This document shows positions 21,113 to 35,030 of a stretch of 64,000 nucleotides of DNA, piece after piece. The notes under the pieces are model-generated. The model was not told the DNA's origin. It worked only from the letters and a program-made list of their open reading frames with translations, and did not search any database. Origin of the DNA: Hetaerina americana (lineage: Eukaryota > Arthropoda > Insecta > Odonata > Calopterygidae); assembly GCA_022747635.1 (NCBI GenBank), contig JAKTNV010000003.1, positions 13,820,911-13,884,910 on the forward strand. Reading direction: 5' to 3'. Position 1 is the first letter of the stretch, and every line of letters starts with the position of its first letter. Both the position numbers and the translations under genes were made by a program.

Positions 21113-21835
21113 TGATCAAGAATAGAAATACGGAAGAGAAGAGAGGGGGAAGGGGAGAGAGTTTGGAGTAAAGACGACGATGAAAAGGTTCGGGCGAGCA
21201 AAAAAAAAGTACGAGAAGGACGAAGGATAAGAGCGGGGGAAAAAATGAGAAAGACAAAATGAGTGAGGGGAGCCTTCTCCTCTTCTCTCTCTTCCCGGAG
21301 GCATCACTCCCACCCCTCTTTCCGCACGAATTTCTCCTTCGGGGTCGACGGAGGGCTTAAAAAAAAGGAAGAGTTTTGAGTCCCTCATCTTCCTTTGAAC
21401 GGGTCACTTGGCAAAGTGGAGGGAGGAGAATTGGGAAGCAGTGGCCGAAGGACTGTGAGGACACGGTTTAAGGAGTGGATGCCGGAAAGGGGAGCTCCAG
21501 ATCCCGGGAGGGGATCGGTGTCTGATGGAGAGATGTAAGGAAGGATTCGACCTCTTATGGGAACCCGTTCCCTTCTGCCCCCGACTTATGCTCTGCTCTA
21601 AAAAGGGATACGCTGTGGTCGGTATAGATGAAAGGGCACCGGGAGGGAAAGGGGGAAAGGGTTGGAGGATTTCGAAGGCTGCCACGCGAGGTTCTCAATT
21701 GGTGGGGCTTAAAAAGGGATCGTTGAAGGTCTTGGGACAAGGGGTTAGGAAGACAGGGAGAGAGAGATGGGGATGGGTAAGAGAGAGAGAGAGAGAGAGA
21801 TGGGTGAGCGGGCCCGAAGGCGACCTATTCTAGTT
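21113..21835 (+). repeat. Purine-rich low-complexity island with (GA)n
   Basis: G/A-rich plus strand including a clean (GA)n run at 21780-21800. Frames on both strands have no motif and are taken as artefacts. Confidence 0.6.
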
Positions 21836-21839
21836 ATTA

Positions 21840-22480
21840 TTTTCCCAGGATATATCGAGTCTCACGGGCAAAGCTTAGAGGCGGCGGTGGAGCGAGGGTT
21901 TGGGGTGTTTAAGTAGCTTATCGCAGGTCACAAGCCAGAGCACACCTCACGGTTTTCATCGGGACAATTGTGGTCCGATACCAACATTCCCATAGTATGT
22001 TATCTTAGAAAGCTGCAACTCCAGAATATATTTAGGATGCGCAAAAAATTAACTTGCATAAGAAAGAAATGATCTTTGGAATGCGCAAAAAAATCAACTT
22101 GTATAATCAGAGAACTTGATTTTTTCCATTAAGTTCACGAATTCAAAATTTGTGAGACAAACTATTCCAGTTGAAACCACTTAATAAAATTTAAACCAAT
22201 CATTGGTCTTAACCTATTGCAACCATTTTATCACGAACTTGGTCACTTAAGCTTGGGGACCTTTTTTTAAAAAAAGTTTATTTCCCTTGAAATTCTCCTT
22301 GAAATCACAAATTACAAGTTTCACGTTGAAAGGACACCCTGCACATTCGATGGTATCTAAGATATAGGGTAAAAAATCAAATCAACCTTTCAGCAATTCG
22401 TTCACAACTTTTGTAAATCATCCGCATTACGTAGACCGAAAATCTTGAAATATCTGCACAGGGTCGAGGTTACAAAGTAA
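21840..22480. other. Non-coding, nothing but a short repeat
   Basis: AT-rich. Contains the imperfect direct repeat listed separately. Confidence 0.5.
22035..22106 (+). repeat. Imperfect direct repeat, about 28 bp x2
   Basis: GGATGCGCAAAAAATTAACT (from 22035) recurs as GGAATGCGCAAAAAAATCAA (from 22078), each followed by TTGCATAA or TTGTATAA. The copies are spaced by about 16 bp. Origin unknown. Confidence 0.7.
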
Positions 22481-22484
22481 CTAC

Positions 22485-22960
22485 AAAATGGATGTGGGAG
22501 TGGTGGGTAGTCGCAAGGACAAGAAACACGATAATGGAAATTTCTTCAGGGCATGGGTTTCGTCGGCGGCGGGGGCGATAGAGGGCATAGGATTGCACAG
22601 GGGCTGGAAAGTTCCGTCGGCGAATCCGCACCGTTGCTGCTTTCCGATTCCGCCGAGTGGGGAGAGGGGTGGAGAAAGATCTGCAGGAGGGAGGGATGAA
22701 TTAAAGGGATGGCGGGAGGGGGGAGATTTGGGAAGCTGGGATGGGATTCTGGGGCCGATTTCGGGGGACGAGAGCAAGTGGATCTGGGTTCAGGGGAAGG
22801 GGTCAGGGAGTGGAAGGAAGGAGGGGATGATGAGTCGAGGAGCGTAGCATTGGGTCCTTGGGTCGGAAGGAGAAGGACGTGGGTGCGTGAAGAAAGAGAA
22901 AGGGAATATATTGGAACAGAGGGTTTGCAAAGGTCTCATCCGGGAGGTCTTTGAGTTAGA
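22485..22960 (+). repeat. Purine-rich low-complexity island
   Basis: G/A-rich plus strand. Overlapping Gly/Arg/Glu-rich (plus) and Pro/Ser-rich (minus) frames are composition-driven. Confidence 0.6.
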
Positions 22961-22964
22961 AACA

Positions 22965-24775
22965 AACGGAATATTTCTCTAAAAGTAAACTGACAAAGAG
23001 TCGCATACAGCAGAGTGGTCGGGCCAAGTTCGTTATTTATAACCGCAGAATAATTTATGAACCATTCCAGTAAGAGATTCTATGACGAGGAGGACAATGC
23101 TATTGCGCTTTATACTGAATCGACATGAAAGAGATAATGTAATAAAAGGCATGGTTTGCGCTTCCATGATCACCAATCGCTAGCATTACTCCATGGATCC
23201 CCTTCCCTACGATTAAGTGTTACAATCTTGTTCAAAGTGTTTTAATTGCTTCGTTTATTTAACGCCAAAAATATTTATTCGATATATTGTTGTATTAGAC
23301 GCGTATTAGTTGACGCACAACTTAACGTCCATTACTGCTAAATGATTAGCTTGAAATTCCTCTCAGCCATCTTCAACATTGAATTACACAAAAAACTCAA
23401 TCCCATCTAATATCATTGATATAACGAAAATATAACACTCGAATGATCGCGATTTTTCTTTTAGAGCACTGAAAATGAACAAGATACAAGTCTTGTACAT
23501 ACGAATCGTACCTTGGTCTGTGTTATTGAAACTTTCCGGGATAATAATTGAGTGAAAGTTGAGAGAATCACAGAAATCGAATGATGAGGAAGAAATCCCT
23601 TCTGTAGTGGGTGAACATTTTTCCCCAAATGCATGACTCATAATATTTCACTGATGAAATTTTAGCTAAGTGCTATTCTCAGAATTCTTCGCTAGGACTA
23701 GGGCTAGGATTCTAGGAATTCTTCGCAAACAGTTTGGACGCTATCGGGGAATAGGGACGACGCGAATGCCCTGCTGGGGAAATTTTTATTTCGAATTCTG
23801 GATAGCTTCGATTTGAAGCAAGACGAACCGAGTGCCTTTCTCGGGAAATCCGGCATCTAATCACACTCTTTCTATTTTCCAAACCATAAATCCGAAAGGC
23901 ATTCCGCCACGCTAGGAAAATTGCGTTAAAAGAGGAGAGCCAAACTAGATTTTCGTAGAAGAATAGTTTGCAACATGATCGGAGTTCTAGATTCAAGGGC
24001 CATGTCATAATATGATTAAATAGCGTTTTTTAAAACATTTTTCAAACTTCATCCTGATATTACTGAAGTGAATTGGGATTACACGCGATTAACCAAAGGA
24101 AAATAAATTTTTTAAATGACGCTACCCTACAGATTTGTGAGAAGAGCAATTCAAGTTACGCTTGTAAGGATTTTGCATTTACGATATCTAAATTGGTATA
24201 AATTTGGGCATATAATAAATTAACTTTTTTATTCTAATTCTAAAACCCATAGACACGAAACACATACGCTAATATCCTGTGTTATTCCATTCAGCTGCGC
24301 AACTACTAGCACCCATATCACATTTTTTGCATACGCGATCATAACGCGCTGACTCTCATTCATAAAAATGAAAGGAAATATTGGTACGAGAAATGAATGA
24401 CTATTCCACTGGGTATCAGTCAATTTTCGTCTGAACCTTACCATGTAGATGATGGCTACGAATGTCAACCAGTGTCAAGATGTATTCCACACCGAACTTC
24501 AGTAACGCGACCTATGCCATGGTATTCTAATGTAAACATTCATAATTTTATCCCAGACGAAAATGCTTTAACTGCTTGATATTTCTCCCTGAGTCGCCTG
24601 AAACGTCTCCAAAATTTGGGATAACCCTTATTTCGCCTTCATATAATTTTTAATTTTAACACTAATCATAACTAATGAATTCATTTAAATATAGGTAATA
24701 ACGCAGGGAAAATAAGACAAAGTGGACATTCAACTCGGTAAAACATAACCTTCCGTAATAACTTCGTCCTTTCTC
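22965..24775. other. Non-coding, nothing recognised
   Basis: AT-rich ordinary sequence. A small direct repeat GAATTCTTCGC occurs at about 23682 and 23716. The short frames have no motif. Confidence 0.5.
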
Positions 24776-24779
24776 AAAA

Positions 24780-25600
24780 TCACATGAGGAGACTCACATT
24801 CCCTCCGATTTCCAATGAGGATCTTCCGCTTGCACACGCCGTCTTCCACTCAGCTAACCCGTGTGATGTTGCACGGCGCGAGAAATCTAGGGTGCCAGAG
24901 CGAGAATTCGATAAAAAAGAAAGCCATTCGCGCCGATCTGAGGTCGCATTTCGCTCGCCGGAAAGCTGATAGCCCTCCCCGGGCAGAGGAAGAAACTTCA
25001 AATGCGGCATCACCCTGCGACGCCAAGCACGGGTGCCGCCGCGGTCGGGCGGCCCCTGAAGGGTGGGTGGAGGAGATCTCACGGATGACTGGGAGAGGGG
25101 GTGCATGAGAAATGGGGTGGCACCAAGAGAGAGGAGGGGGGTAACAAAAATAAAAGGACACAAGACCAATGGGGAGAATGGGAGGAGAAGGAGGGGGTGA
25201 GAGGGTGGATTGCGGAGGGGTGGGGTGGGAAAGAGTTCAGGAGAGAGCACGGGGGGTGGGTGGGAGGGGACTTTGCCAAATAACTGTTTCCTTTGTCGGG
25301 GAGAGGGAGAGATATACGATGGTAAGGGATTCGGTGAAAGGCACCGGGAGTTGCAGCAAAAGTCATAAGGTTAGGTCTTTATATGCGGGGCGTGCGTGCT
25401 CTTCCGTGCGTGCAGGCGACGGGGAAAACCTCTGGAATGCGTCGCGGGGCGAGGGGAGGGGATGCGGGAGGGAGGAAAGGGGGAGCCGGGAGGGAGAGAG
25501 GTCGGGGAAGACTTGTGAGGTCGGTCGGTTGGTTAATCATTGCTGATTCAGCCTCGGGATATAACGCTGAAGTGAGGGAGAGATAGTGGAGGAATCGTTT
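24780..25600 (+). repeat. CpG-containing block passing into a purine-rich island
   Basis: 24780-25085 is of balanced composition with several CpGs (notably 25015-25060). From 25085 the plus strand becomes strongly G/A-rich up to about 25510. Six overlapping open frames on both strands arise from this composition and I do not support any as a gene. Confidence 0.5.
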
Positions 25601-25604
25601 TGGC

Positions 25605-26490
25605 ATCTCTTTGAGATCTGGAGGGAACGGAAAACTGCCGAGGTTCTGACTATCAGCGAGGGACTTACTCCATTACTTTCACAAATAATTTCGACTCTCA
25701 AGCGTGATAAAAAAAAGTTTAAAAAAAAACGGTCGCCGAAAGAGGGGCGACAAAAGAGTCGCGCACTCCTTCCATATCCCACACGATCCAGCGAAGTGAA
25801 TAATGGGAAGGGATCCGATCATTGAAAAATTATGGGAACCCAATTGAAAAGGGGGAATTAGGGAAAGGATTGGGAAACTTGATTATGTTGGTGTGCCTGA
25901 TTATAAATCTATCTTAATCACGCGATTCCATATACGAACCGAATTCGTCAGCATTTTTGTCCACTAATAAGTATATTTTTCCATACTAAATCCAACGTTT
26001 CAGGAGCCTTATTTCAAGAAAGGAAGTCTATGTCAACTTCGACATTACGTCAGCTAAGTTATAATAAAAAATAAACATCTATTTTAAACCGCATAAGCAT
26101 TAAACATTTTTAGCATTTGTAGAAGCCTAAAGACATTCTTGTAGAATGCGGAAACATGCAAACGATAAATCCGTCTACAAGAAACTCGGAAATAAATTGA
26201 AAAAAAAGGTTGATCCTCATTTTATGATATTGGCAAATCAGTAGTCCTGTAATCCTGTAAACTTCATGTAATTACAAATTTCAACCCTCATTTTAACTTG
26301 ATTTTTAACACAGGCTTATTTTACAATATCATCATGAAATTACACCTAAACTGCCGAGATTACCAATATCGAACATATTCCGACAAATTTATTAGATGTA
26401 CGAATCGGTTGCCTGGTGTATCCCGAGTCTCACGACGAAATTTATAGTTTACTCAAACTATTGATGAAATTTAGAGAACGGACCCAAGGA
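25605..26490. other. AT-rich, nothing recognised
   Basis: Frequent stops; no repeat copy or RNA gene seen. Confidence 0.5.
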
Positions 26491-26499
26491 ACATCATCC

Positions 26500-26945
26500 T
26501 TAAGCGAAGCAATTATCATAATTTGAGCATTCGAGGTTCATGTTTCCCAAGGATTCAAATCGCCCGAGAACAGATATTGCAACAAGATGGAGTACAAACG
26601 AGGAGGAGTGCAATTTGGAATTAATCCAAGCGACGGGCACGGTGCCACGCCATCCATCACCCGAACGCCTGTGCTGTACAAATCGCTCGTCACAACAGAA
26701 ACCCCGCTGCCTTGAATGGAGGCACCGAGATGATCCATCGCATTCGAGAAGATCCCTCTGCCCCGAGCCCAAGGCGTTGTTCTTCTGCCACCGAATCCTC
26801 CGAGCAGGTGCAAAAAAATACCGATCTTCGGTCGGTCTGCCAAGATAGGAGAACAAGTGCTCAGCCGGCAACGCTCCGCTTCATCATCTATCGTTTTTGG
26901 AGAGAAAGAACTCGCCAGCATTGCCTGGCGCTAGCGGAGGAGTAA
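26500..26945. other. Compositionally balanced block, open on both strands, unassigned
   Basis: Unlike its AT-rich neighbours, this approximately 445-bp block is of mid GC content, is not low-complexity, and has frames of about 100-127 codons open on both strands (26538-26921 minus, 26540-26848 plus). No motif is recognisable in either product. It could be an exon, an old transposon fragment or a conserved non-coding element. I cannot choose. Confidence 0.25.
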
Positions 26946-26949
26946 CATT

Positions 26950-29570
26950 AATCTACGGCAGGAAGTCAAGGATTTACGAAGCATTCCTTAAAAGCTATCT
27001 TATCTCCAGCAGTTTTTTCTTGAGAAGAATCAAACGGAGCATATTCAAGAAGCTCTCATATGTAATGTCGTTTTTTTTTTGTCCGCAAGAGGGATCTGTA
27101 TTTTCGATGTGATACCATTGAATAAATTAAAGTCTGTAAGATGAAATTGAATCATAATAAAATGAACGGTATCTACTCAATATCCTGAGAAAATCGGAGT
27201 TATTTATTTATCATAAAGAAATACTTAGTTTGACGATGAAGCCTCGACAGAATATACTTACTAATATGTGCAATTCAAAAAGGTCTAACGGTTTTGATGG
27301 CTATTAGGTTAAACCCAGTATTGGAACTAATGAATATTATGAAATTTTTTCAAGCAGTCGTACGTAAACGGTCTATATGGGTTAAGTACTCTCATACATA
27401 TAAATCCTTTCATTTTACTATTGCTGACCAGTTGAATTTAGGAAACCAGAATTTTCCACCCACACTCACTTCACTTTTAAGAAAACAAGAAACCTTAACA
27501 ATGGAAATGTAATACCGAAAACAAAATGCCAACGAAACTATTACTTTTTCTCTTTTGAGTTTCAGAGCTTGAACACAAGAATAAAGGATCTATCGCCTTC
27601 GCGTAAATTTTCTCCTTCCGAATTATGATAAGAAAAGAATTTTAATCTACTCGTGAAATGCCAAATCGATAAATACTAAGGGCGGTAAAGGAAAGAAATT
27701 GCGAAAAAGCGTAAATGTATGTATCAGAATAAGAAGTAAAGAGAGAGCAACAAATTAAAGAGAAAGTCAAAGGCGCGCCGTAGTTTGCGTTACAGGAGCG
27801 TGTGACACACGTACGTGTCCATTCCTCCATTATTCACGCGCCATTCCTTCAAACCCCCCCACCCCACACCTACCCTTTCCCTCGCGCGACCTCGACGGCA
27901 TTCGGCTCGGCGAGGAATTGCTCGATTAAGGTAGGAGTCGTTAAAATTTAACGAGGTGGTTTATTGGGAACCGATTGTTGACAGTTTCCATGACGTCACC
28001 CGCGCAAGGGGAAACTACAATGCGCGGAGCGTGGAGGGCCTCTCATTCCCTTGCGAGGGAAAATATTAAGCATTCAAATAAATACAAAAATTTGAGAACG
28101 CCGCCCCTCCCAACGGAATTCCCATATCAGCACCGGGGCACAACAAATGATTACGGGAACCAGAAAAAAAGTAGATTAGGTCCGTAGAAAATATTCTGTG
28201 CGTAAAATACGCGGTGGACTTATTTTTTGGCACTCCATATAACAAGTAACTTATTTCCTTCGAGAGAATAAAATGAGCTAGTTTAAATTTTATTGTCGCA
28301 CGTGCGGTAAACTTTTAACGATAAAAAAGAAAAGACCACCACAGCCATGATACATTTCAATGATCTGGATGCCAACTCTATGATCCGAGTTTACATTTTT
28401 GAGAACCACGGGATTTTATGCACTTGGGTGCATGAGTAGTCACACATCAAAGGCTGCGCATCAAACCTGGAAGACTTGAAAATGAAGTAAACTAAAGAGT
28501 CCTGAGTACATTTTTCATTTTACGATAATTTCAAAACTTGATCTCTTGGTGTGTGTGACCCTCATGGAAAATTTTAACTAGTATATCACAGCATCCCTTC
28601 CCGTCGAACACAGCTGGTGATACCACATCCCTACCATTCAAGGAATACATAGCCGATGTCGCTATACATTATTCTGACAGTGTAAAGACCCGTTTAGGTT
28701 ATTGGGACTTGAGGCAAGTGAATTTACAGAGAGGATGAATTTTGTCTAAATTAGTATCTTAGAGGCTAAACAGTATTGCGTAAGTGATTGGCAACATTAA
28801 TCATCCGAATATAAATTTAAAAATTCCAAAGTTAAAAAATAACAATTATACAAACACCTACTGCAAGAAGAATTCCATGTCCTTATCCAATTAATATCAT
28901 CGCTCTTGGATTAAGACTTAAGACTCACAACTGCAGGCATTCTCTTTAAATAATTCTTGGAAGAGATTCGTAGAAATCGGAAATCCTGAATTATTACGGT
29001 CCTGTGACAGCTATTCCAATTCATTCCAAGTATGTTAAACCTCTCAAAAACTCGAACTACACAATGCCAAAACACTTCAAGATGACTTTCACGTAATAAC
29101 GGATATTTTACGGTATTATTCATGCCTTCCAAGTTCCGTTAGTTCGTCATAAACAGTGGAAATTTGACATGAAACAACAAAGTCAATACACGTTACCCAA
29201 AAAAAATTGCTTAAAAAACAAAGCAAACTGCTATTTATACGCAAAGGAATGATATAGAAATCCCATGCCGTACTTAGGAGAAATATCTCGGCGATAAATA
29301 CGAAAGGAACTCGAGCACATGCACATAAAACACCACCAAGGCACCAAATACTTGGAAAAATGTCAGCTTTTCCTGAAAAAACATCTAAGGGTCAAATTTA
29401 AATAGAAATCCACCTGACATTACCACGAGGCCACCTGGAAATAAGAAAATATCCCAAGCGACACCACCTCACATATGACCACCCATTTCAAAAGCACACG
29501 ACCCCTATGTATGTGCACATTAGTCATGTCCCGTAAGTAGCTACATATATAGTTCCGTGGTTCTCCCTTT
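26950..29570. other. Non-coding, nothing recognised
   Basis: Mostly AT-rich. A short GC-rich patch with CpGs lies at about 27840-27910 without coding signal. Confidence 0.5.
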
Positions 29571-29574
29571 CATA

Positions 29575-30265
29575 TTACGCAGCATGGTTTGCAGAGGAGT
29601 TGAAGGGGAGGGAAGGGATGGGAGAGAGGAGAGTAATGGAGAGGGAAGTCTGGGAATTGACAGGTTAGGAGGAGGGGGGTTGTGAATGTGGGCAGCAGGG
29701 AGATTGGAGGTGGAGAGCGCGTGTGTGCGTGTGTGTAGGGGTTGGGAAATGGAGCGGGGAGAAGGTTTGGGGCAGTGGTGGACAGTGGTCACTGGCGCGG
29801 ACTCTTGTTGCTACGTTGAAAGCCTGGCGGGTTAGAGCGGGGGTGTGGCGGGTCGGAGAGGGTATAGGGTGACGGTTTGGAAAGCTTTGGGGGTGGGGGG
29901 ACATTTTCGGGCGGGGGGTAGGTGAGGGGAGGCGAAGGGTGGGGAGAGCGGTGAGTCACCCTTTGACACACAATGGGAGCGGCCCTGCGGAATGAGGGAG
30001 GGCGGGTCGAAGAGGAGCCGTGAGGTGTGGCGAGGTTGAGAGGGATGGAGGGGGGTTTTGGTGGCAGAGCAGAGGGGTGGATCGGGAAAGTAAGTGGTAT
30101 GGGAGAATTAAAGAGGGGTTGGATGATGGGACGAGGGGTGGGATAGGGTGGTGGGCGCTGTCGAAAGTGTTCTCCAGGAGGAAGAGGAGGAGCAGATGGC
30201 TCCGCGGGGGTGGAGGGGGTTCAATTAGAGGGCGTGCGGGGGATGAAGGGGAGTGGAATAGATAA
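29575..30265 (+). repeat. G-rich purine island with quadruplex-compatible runs
   Basis: Plus strand strongly G-rich (runs of five and six G near 29889-29920, in the form GGGGGTGGGGGG then GGGCGGGGGG). Pro/Ser/His-rich minus-strand frames here are artefacts. Confidence 0.65.
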
Positions 30266-30269
30266 AAGC

Positions 30270-31080
30270 CATTGGTGCCAAACGGGAACACCAGATTGAG
30301 ATTGAAGAAGGCCATTCTTTTATCCTCAATTTCCATAAAATTGCAAATTAGACTATTAGAAAAACGAAAACACTTTCTCAGATAGAGGGCGACCTTTTCT
30401 TGTACACGAACGACAATCAAACAAATAAAGCGATAAGTGATCAACAATAAAAAAAAAATTAACTCCGACAGAAATAGTAAATATGAAGTGACTAAAGCTT
30501 CGTGGAGATAAAACTCATTGAAACCAATGGTCAGCTAATGCGTCTAATGAATGCTGTATACAGTAAAGGCGATCAAGTCATTTCTGAACATTTTCGAAAT
30601 TACTTGTAGTGAAGAACAAAGCATCAGTCTATTACGGCAATATTGAACGTTTACTAATTTATAATTTAAACCGGCGAGCCGAATATACGAGCCTCGTACA
30701 TATTTATTTGTTTAAACCAAGCCGTAAAGCTTTCATTTCAATTTATTTTCATAATTATTCCCAATTTTCTCTAGAATAAAATCTCGAAGGAAGCGAGGGA
30801 ATGGAGAGTCATCGGTGATTCGTCAAAAAATAATTTCCCCAATATATGCAAAATAGACCCTTAAAACTACCACTCCAATGGCGCATAGCACGACGACGGG
30901 AGATGGATATCGGGGTTACGTTGAGAATAAAAAAGAGGAGAGGAATTAATTAAAGCTTGCGCGGCCTTAATGCCTCAATGATTAGTCCAGAGTTAATCCT
31001 GATCCGCCAAACCAATCCTTTGGACACAAAATCATTACCTGGGCGGAGATGTGACTCAACTTTGAGAAGCATACGAGAGA
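30270..31080. other. AT-rich, nothing recognised
   Basis: No motif, repeat copy or RNA gene seen. Confidence 0.5.
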
Positions 31081-31084
31081 GGAG

Positions 31085-31350
31085 TTAGAAGAAACGCCAG
31101 TGAATCATGAGGGTCAGTAACATGTAAACATGGAAACAGAATGACGAAGTGAAAACTGCCAACGTGAACGAGCTTTCCGTACACGAAAGGAGGCAGGTAA
31201 GCAAGGGAGGATTGGGATGGCATGAAACACGTGAGAGGAGGAGGAAGGGAGAGGTGTGAAGGAAATGCTGTGTGGGAAAAGAGGAGGGAATGAGGCAGAG
31301 AAGGAAAGGTTGGGAGAAACTCGGAGAAAATGGAAAAGAGACAGCAACTA
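31085..31350 (+). repeat. Purine-rich low-complexity island
   Basis: G/A-rich plus strand; overlapping minus-strand Ser/Phe/Pro frames are artefacts. Confidence 0.5.
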
Positions 31351-31354
31351 CGAA

Positions 31355-32055
31355 CACGTAACGTGAGAAAAGTAATGTACAATTTTCGTTAGAGAAAATT
31401 TTAATATTTAAATTGGATTTTTTTGGACAGGGCATTGTGAGATAAGAATATTTATTATCCCTTCGAGGGTCCTTTTCCGGAAGAACAAAGTCCATGAGGA
31501 CCGTTGGGGACATAGCATAAATCAGTAGAACTCATTACGGTAATAAATCACTTGTTCGCTATCACAAATATCTACGATTCCGGCAGATAAACAGTAAACC
31601 ACCTTCTTTTTAAGGAGGCGTGTACAATAAAATTTCATATCAACTTAAATTCTTGGTGATTCTCACAATTAACCTATTTAGGTTAAAAAATCTAATAAAG
31701 GGTTTAATTTAAATCCTCGTAATAACCTGCCTCAGGATTTTATGTTATTTATGGGCATATAATTATAATTTCCCTTTCTCCGATTCGAATTTAAATGGGA
31801 AATTCGCAGTTTTCTTTACAATGACGCAAATATATTCGCGGTCTTTCAGAATTTTCAAAATTAATTATTTGGACAAGTTGGAATGGAAATCCTTATCGGA
31901 CTATTTTAAAAAGGAGTTTCACATATTTACACTTTAAACTAAAAAAATGACTCTAAATATCTTTCGGACCCATGGGTGAAACATTAATTTCATACATAAA
32001 TACAATAGCAGTTTTGGTACAAAACGGTACAATGATTAGGCCGACTGATGAGCAC
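31355..32055. other. AT-rich, nothing recognised
   Basis: Stops in every frame; no structure noted. Confidence 0.5.
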
Positions 32056-32059
32056 TAAG

Positions 32060-32835
32060 TGAAGAGAGAGGGAGTCATGGGAAAGAGCAGGGAGACATCG
32101 AAACAAATACAGGAGTGCGGGAGTATTTTGAGAGGAAGGGATGAGGGGTGGAGGCACAAATATTGAGAGTTTGGAATGGGGAACACACGAAGTGCGGAAG
32201 GGAGGAGAGGGTGGTCGTGAGGAAAGAGGGGAGAGATGAGGACCAAAGGAAGGAGTGAGGGGAGCCAAGAGAGGGAAAGGTTATGGAAGGGCGGGAGAGG
32301 AAGGAAGGCTTTCGGTTTTACCCCGAGCGTGTTTGCGTGCTACTTTTCCTATGGTGGAAGGTCTTCTGGATATGTATAAGAAGAGGGATGGGGGGGTGGG
32401 AAGAGAAGTTAGGGGTATCGGCTAGGGGAGGGGAGAGGAAGAAGAGAGAGAGGGATAAGAGTGGAACGAGGTGGGGGATGGTAAAGATAGGGGAAGAATG
32501 ATGGTTAGGGTATAGGAAGTGGGTACTGGGAGGGGTACTGCTGGCAGATTGAGTGACAGCCCTTCCAGAGGGGACGCCTCGCACTGTTGTGTTCGAGGTG
32601 CGGCAGGGAAAGAGGGGGGATACCGGGGTTGGGGAAAAACGAAAGGGGGTGGAAGGGGAGGGAGAATGGAGGGTTGGGGAAGACGACGCAGACGATATGA
32701 GTGGTGGGGTGAGAGGAACCCTGTAGGAGGAGGAGGGTGGGGAGACAAACCGAAGAGAGAGAGAGGGAGAGGGGGGATGAATGGATGGGGGAGAGGGTAG
32801 AGATGTGAAAGGGAACGGGAGGACGGGAAATTATT
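32060..32835 (+). repeat. Purine-rich low-complexity island
   Basis: G/A-rich plus strand over almost 0.8 kb, densest at 32380-32800. Long minus-strand Pro/Ser-rich frames (up to 146 codons) lack any motif. Confidence 0.6.
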
Positions 32836-32839
32836 GCTC

Positions 32840-34900
32840 CCACTGGGGCAAGTCTCCGCCAAAAAGCAAAATCGTGTGAACGAATATCTGGGTTATACAA
32901 CCGAGAATTCATATTTACAGCTCATGGGGATCCGAAAAAAAACACAACTGCGGAGGAATAGCATCGATGCGTGCTCTCCGCACCAACCGTGAAAGAATGC
33001 ATTTCGGCAGCCACTCGAAACACGGCCAGAACGAAACTGAGCACAGAGAAACATCGCATGCAGACCGAGTTCTATCCTTTTTCGGTTTTTCGGATACAAA
33101 TAGGAAAGGAAGAATTTACGCCAAGCTTTAATAACAGTTCTCTCAGATGAAAAAAATGAGCAGAACATTTTCAGGGCGCCAACATAATTGGAAATATCTT
33201 ATTTCCTATCACGTAATGAATACTTAATGCATTATGTAACATAAAGAGAATCTAAAAGTCAGAAGTATGCCTTAGGAGAAACCGCTTCAAAATAACGATA
33301 TACTGCTTTAATTCGTTCATCTCACAAGATGGATACATTCGAAGCAATATTTGGGCAGGATATATACGAGATTACTCGTAAGAGTAGGAAAAGAAAAATG
33401 GAAAAAATACAGGAGGAGCTTAGTGAGCTTCCGAGACCTATTATCCCAAAATGCCTTAACAGGTAATTAAGATGATAAGGCAAGCTAATGAAGTGAGAGA
33501 GAGCTACGGCAAAGAGAAACGACTTTTGAGATAAGCCTGCTACAAACGAAAGGAAGATTGGGACCACAACTTGATGTCCAGAGTGTGGCATATAGTGTAG
33601 CTTCCCAACAACAGCAATCTGACATGAATGAGGTGTTGTCCTTAATGAAACCTCTTGATAATTGAGGGTTTTCCTAAATAGTTTTGGAGATGAGCGTTAA
33701 GGAAATGAAGGATGCAATGAGGCATGATCACACTTGTATTCATTTTACGTTTTTCTTTGACTGGTGTTTTCGCCTCATAATTGTCATAGTTCACACGGAA
33801 CTCATTTAACTAAAATAAAAACCTCCAGCGAAGAAGAGCACGTATGAGATACAAACGCCGCTCTAAAAAATAACCAAATCTTTAAAAATGAATAATTTTA
33901 AAACATAAAGATTAAGCATTGAATCACAACAAATTTCTCGTTCTGCCTAAAAATCAACAAGCTGAGATAAATTCAGTTCTCATTAAAAATCATGAAAGCT
34001 ATTGTTTTGGAACATAAATGGAAAAATAAGACCCCCTTCTCGTAATGACCTGCTGTGACACATCATACACTTAAAAAATAGGTTGGGGACCAATAAAGTT
34101 TGGATGGCTCAACGTTTAAATGAAACTTTACAAACTTATCTATGCTCCGATTGTCACACGACAATTAATAATCAAAATGAAACACAGACCTGTCTGCATG
34201 TCAGAAAAAAAAGACAGGGATAGCCTTCCGAGCCAATTTATTCCCTCGCCCAATTTAGGGCCATAACATTAACTGAGAAGGAAAGCAATGAACTGATGCA
34301 GAACTTTATCATTCCATCTGCCATGGCTCTTGTACTAACACGCCCTTACATCGGTTTCCGCGGATCATTTTGCAGAGGTAGATGAAATGACAAATCCAAA
34401 TCGATCTTAAGTCGATTTCACGTTTAATTCACACTAAACCTCAACCCAAGCTTATTAATTTGATAGACCAGTCGTAAGGCGTGAATAAAAATATTTTCAG
34501 TCTACAAACCGGATAACATCCAGTTAATTTACATCCATATACCTAGCAGGTTTAGGGAAAACAGAGGGAAACTATGCGTTGGAGGTAAAATAAAGAAGAC
34601 AGTTAGCGCAGGAGGAGGCGTGCCACCAATGACCGGCTTTGCGGGTTTGGAGGGAGCAGCGTAGCGTGAAGAAATGGCGGATGATCGAAGAAGGGTGGAA
34701 TGAGTGAAGTAGGTGGAACCAGGGGAGACAGTTGCGTGAGAGCTGAAAGTGGAGACGGAGGACGAGGATGGTGTCGGCTTAAGGATGCGGGGAGAATAAA
34801 GAGCACGTAGCCAGGATTAATCGAACAAGGGATGGCGACCGCAACGCAGTTAATATTGACGCCCAACATTTAAGGGTGACGGACTTCGAACGGACGGCCG
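32840..34900. other. Non-coding, nothing recognised
   Basis: Mixed to AT-rich. A small inverted repeat AAATCGA/TCGATTT sits at about 34398-34421. The G/A-rich patch at 34600-34780 is mild. Confidence 0.5.
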
Positions 34901-34905
34901 TGTAC

Positions 34906-34908
<3 letters not shown>

Positions 34909-34975
<67 letters not shown>

Positions 34976-35030
34976 TCATATATAGAGAAATAGATATAAG
35001 GAAAAGGGATAGGAACACACATAAAGGACG

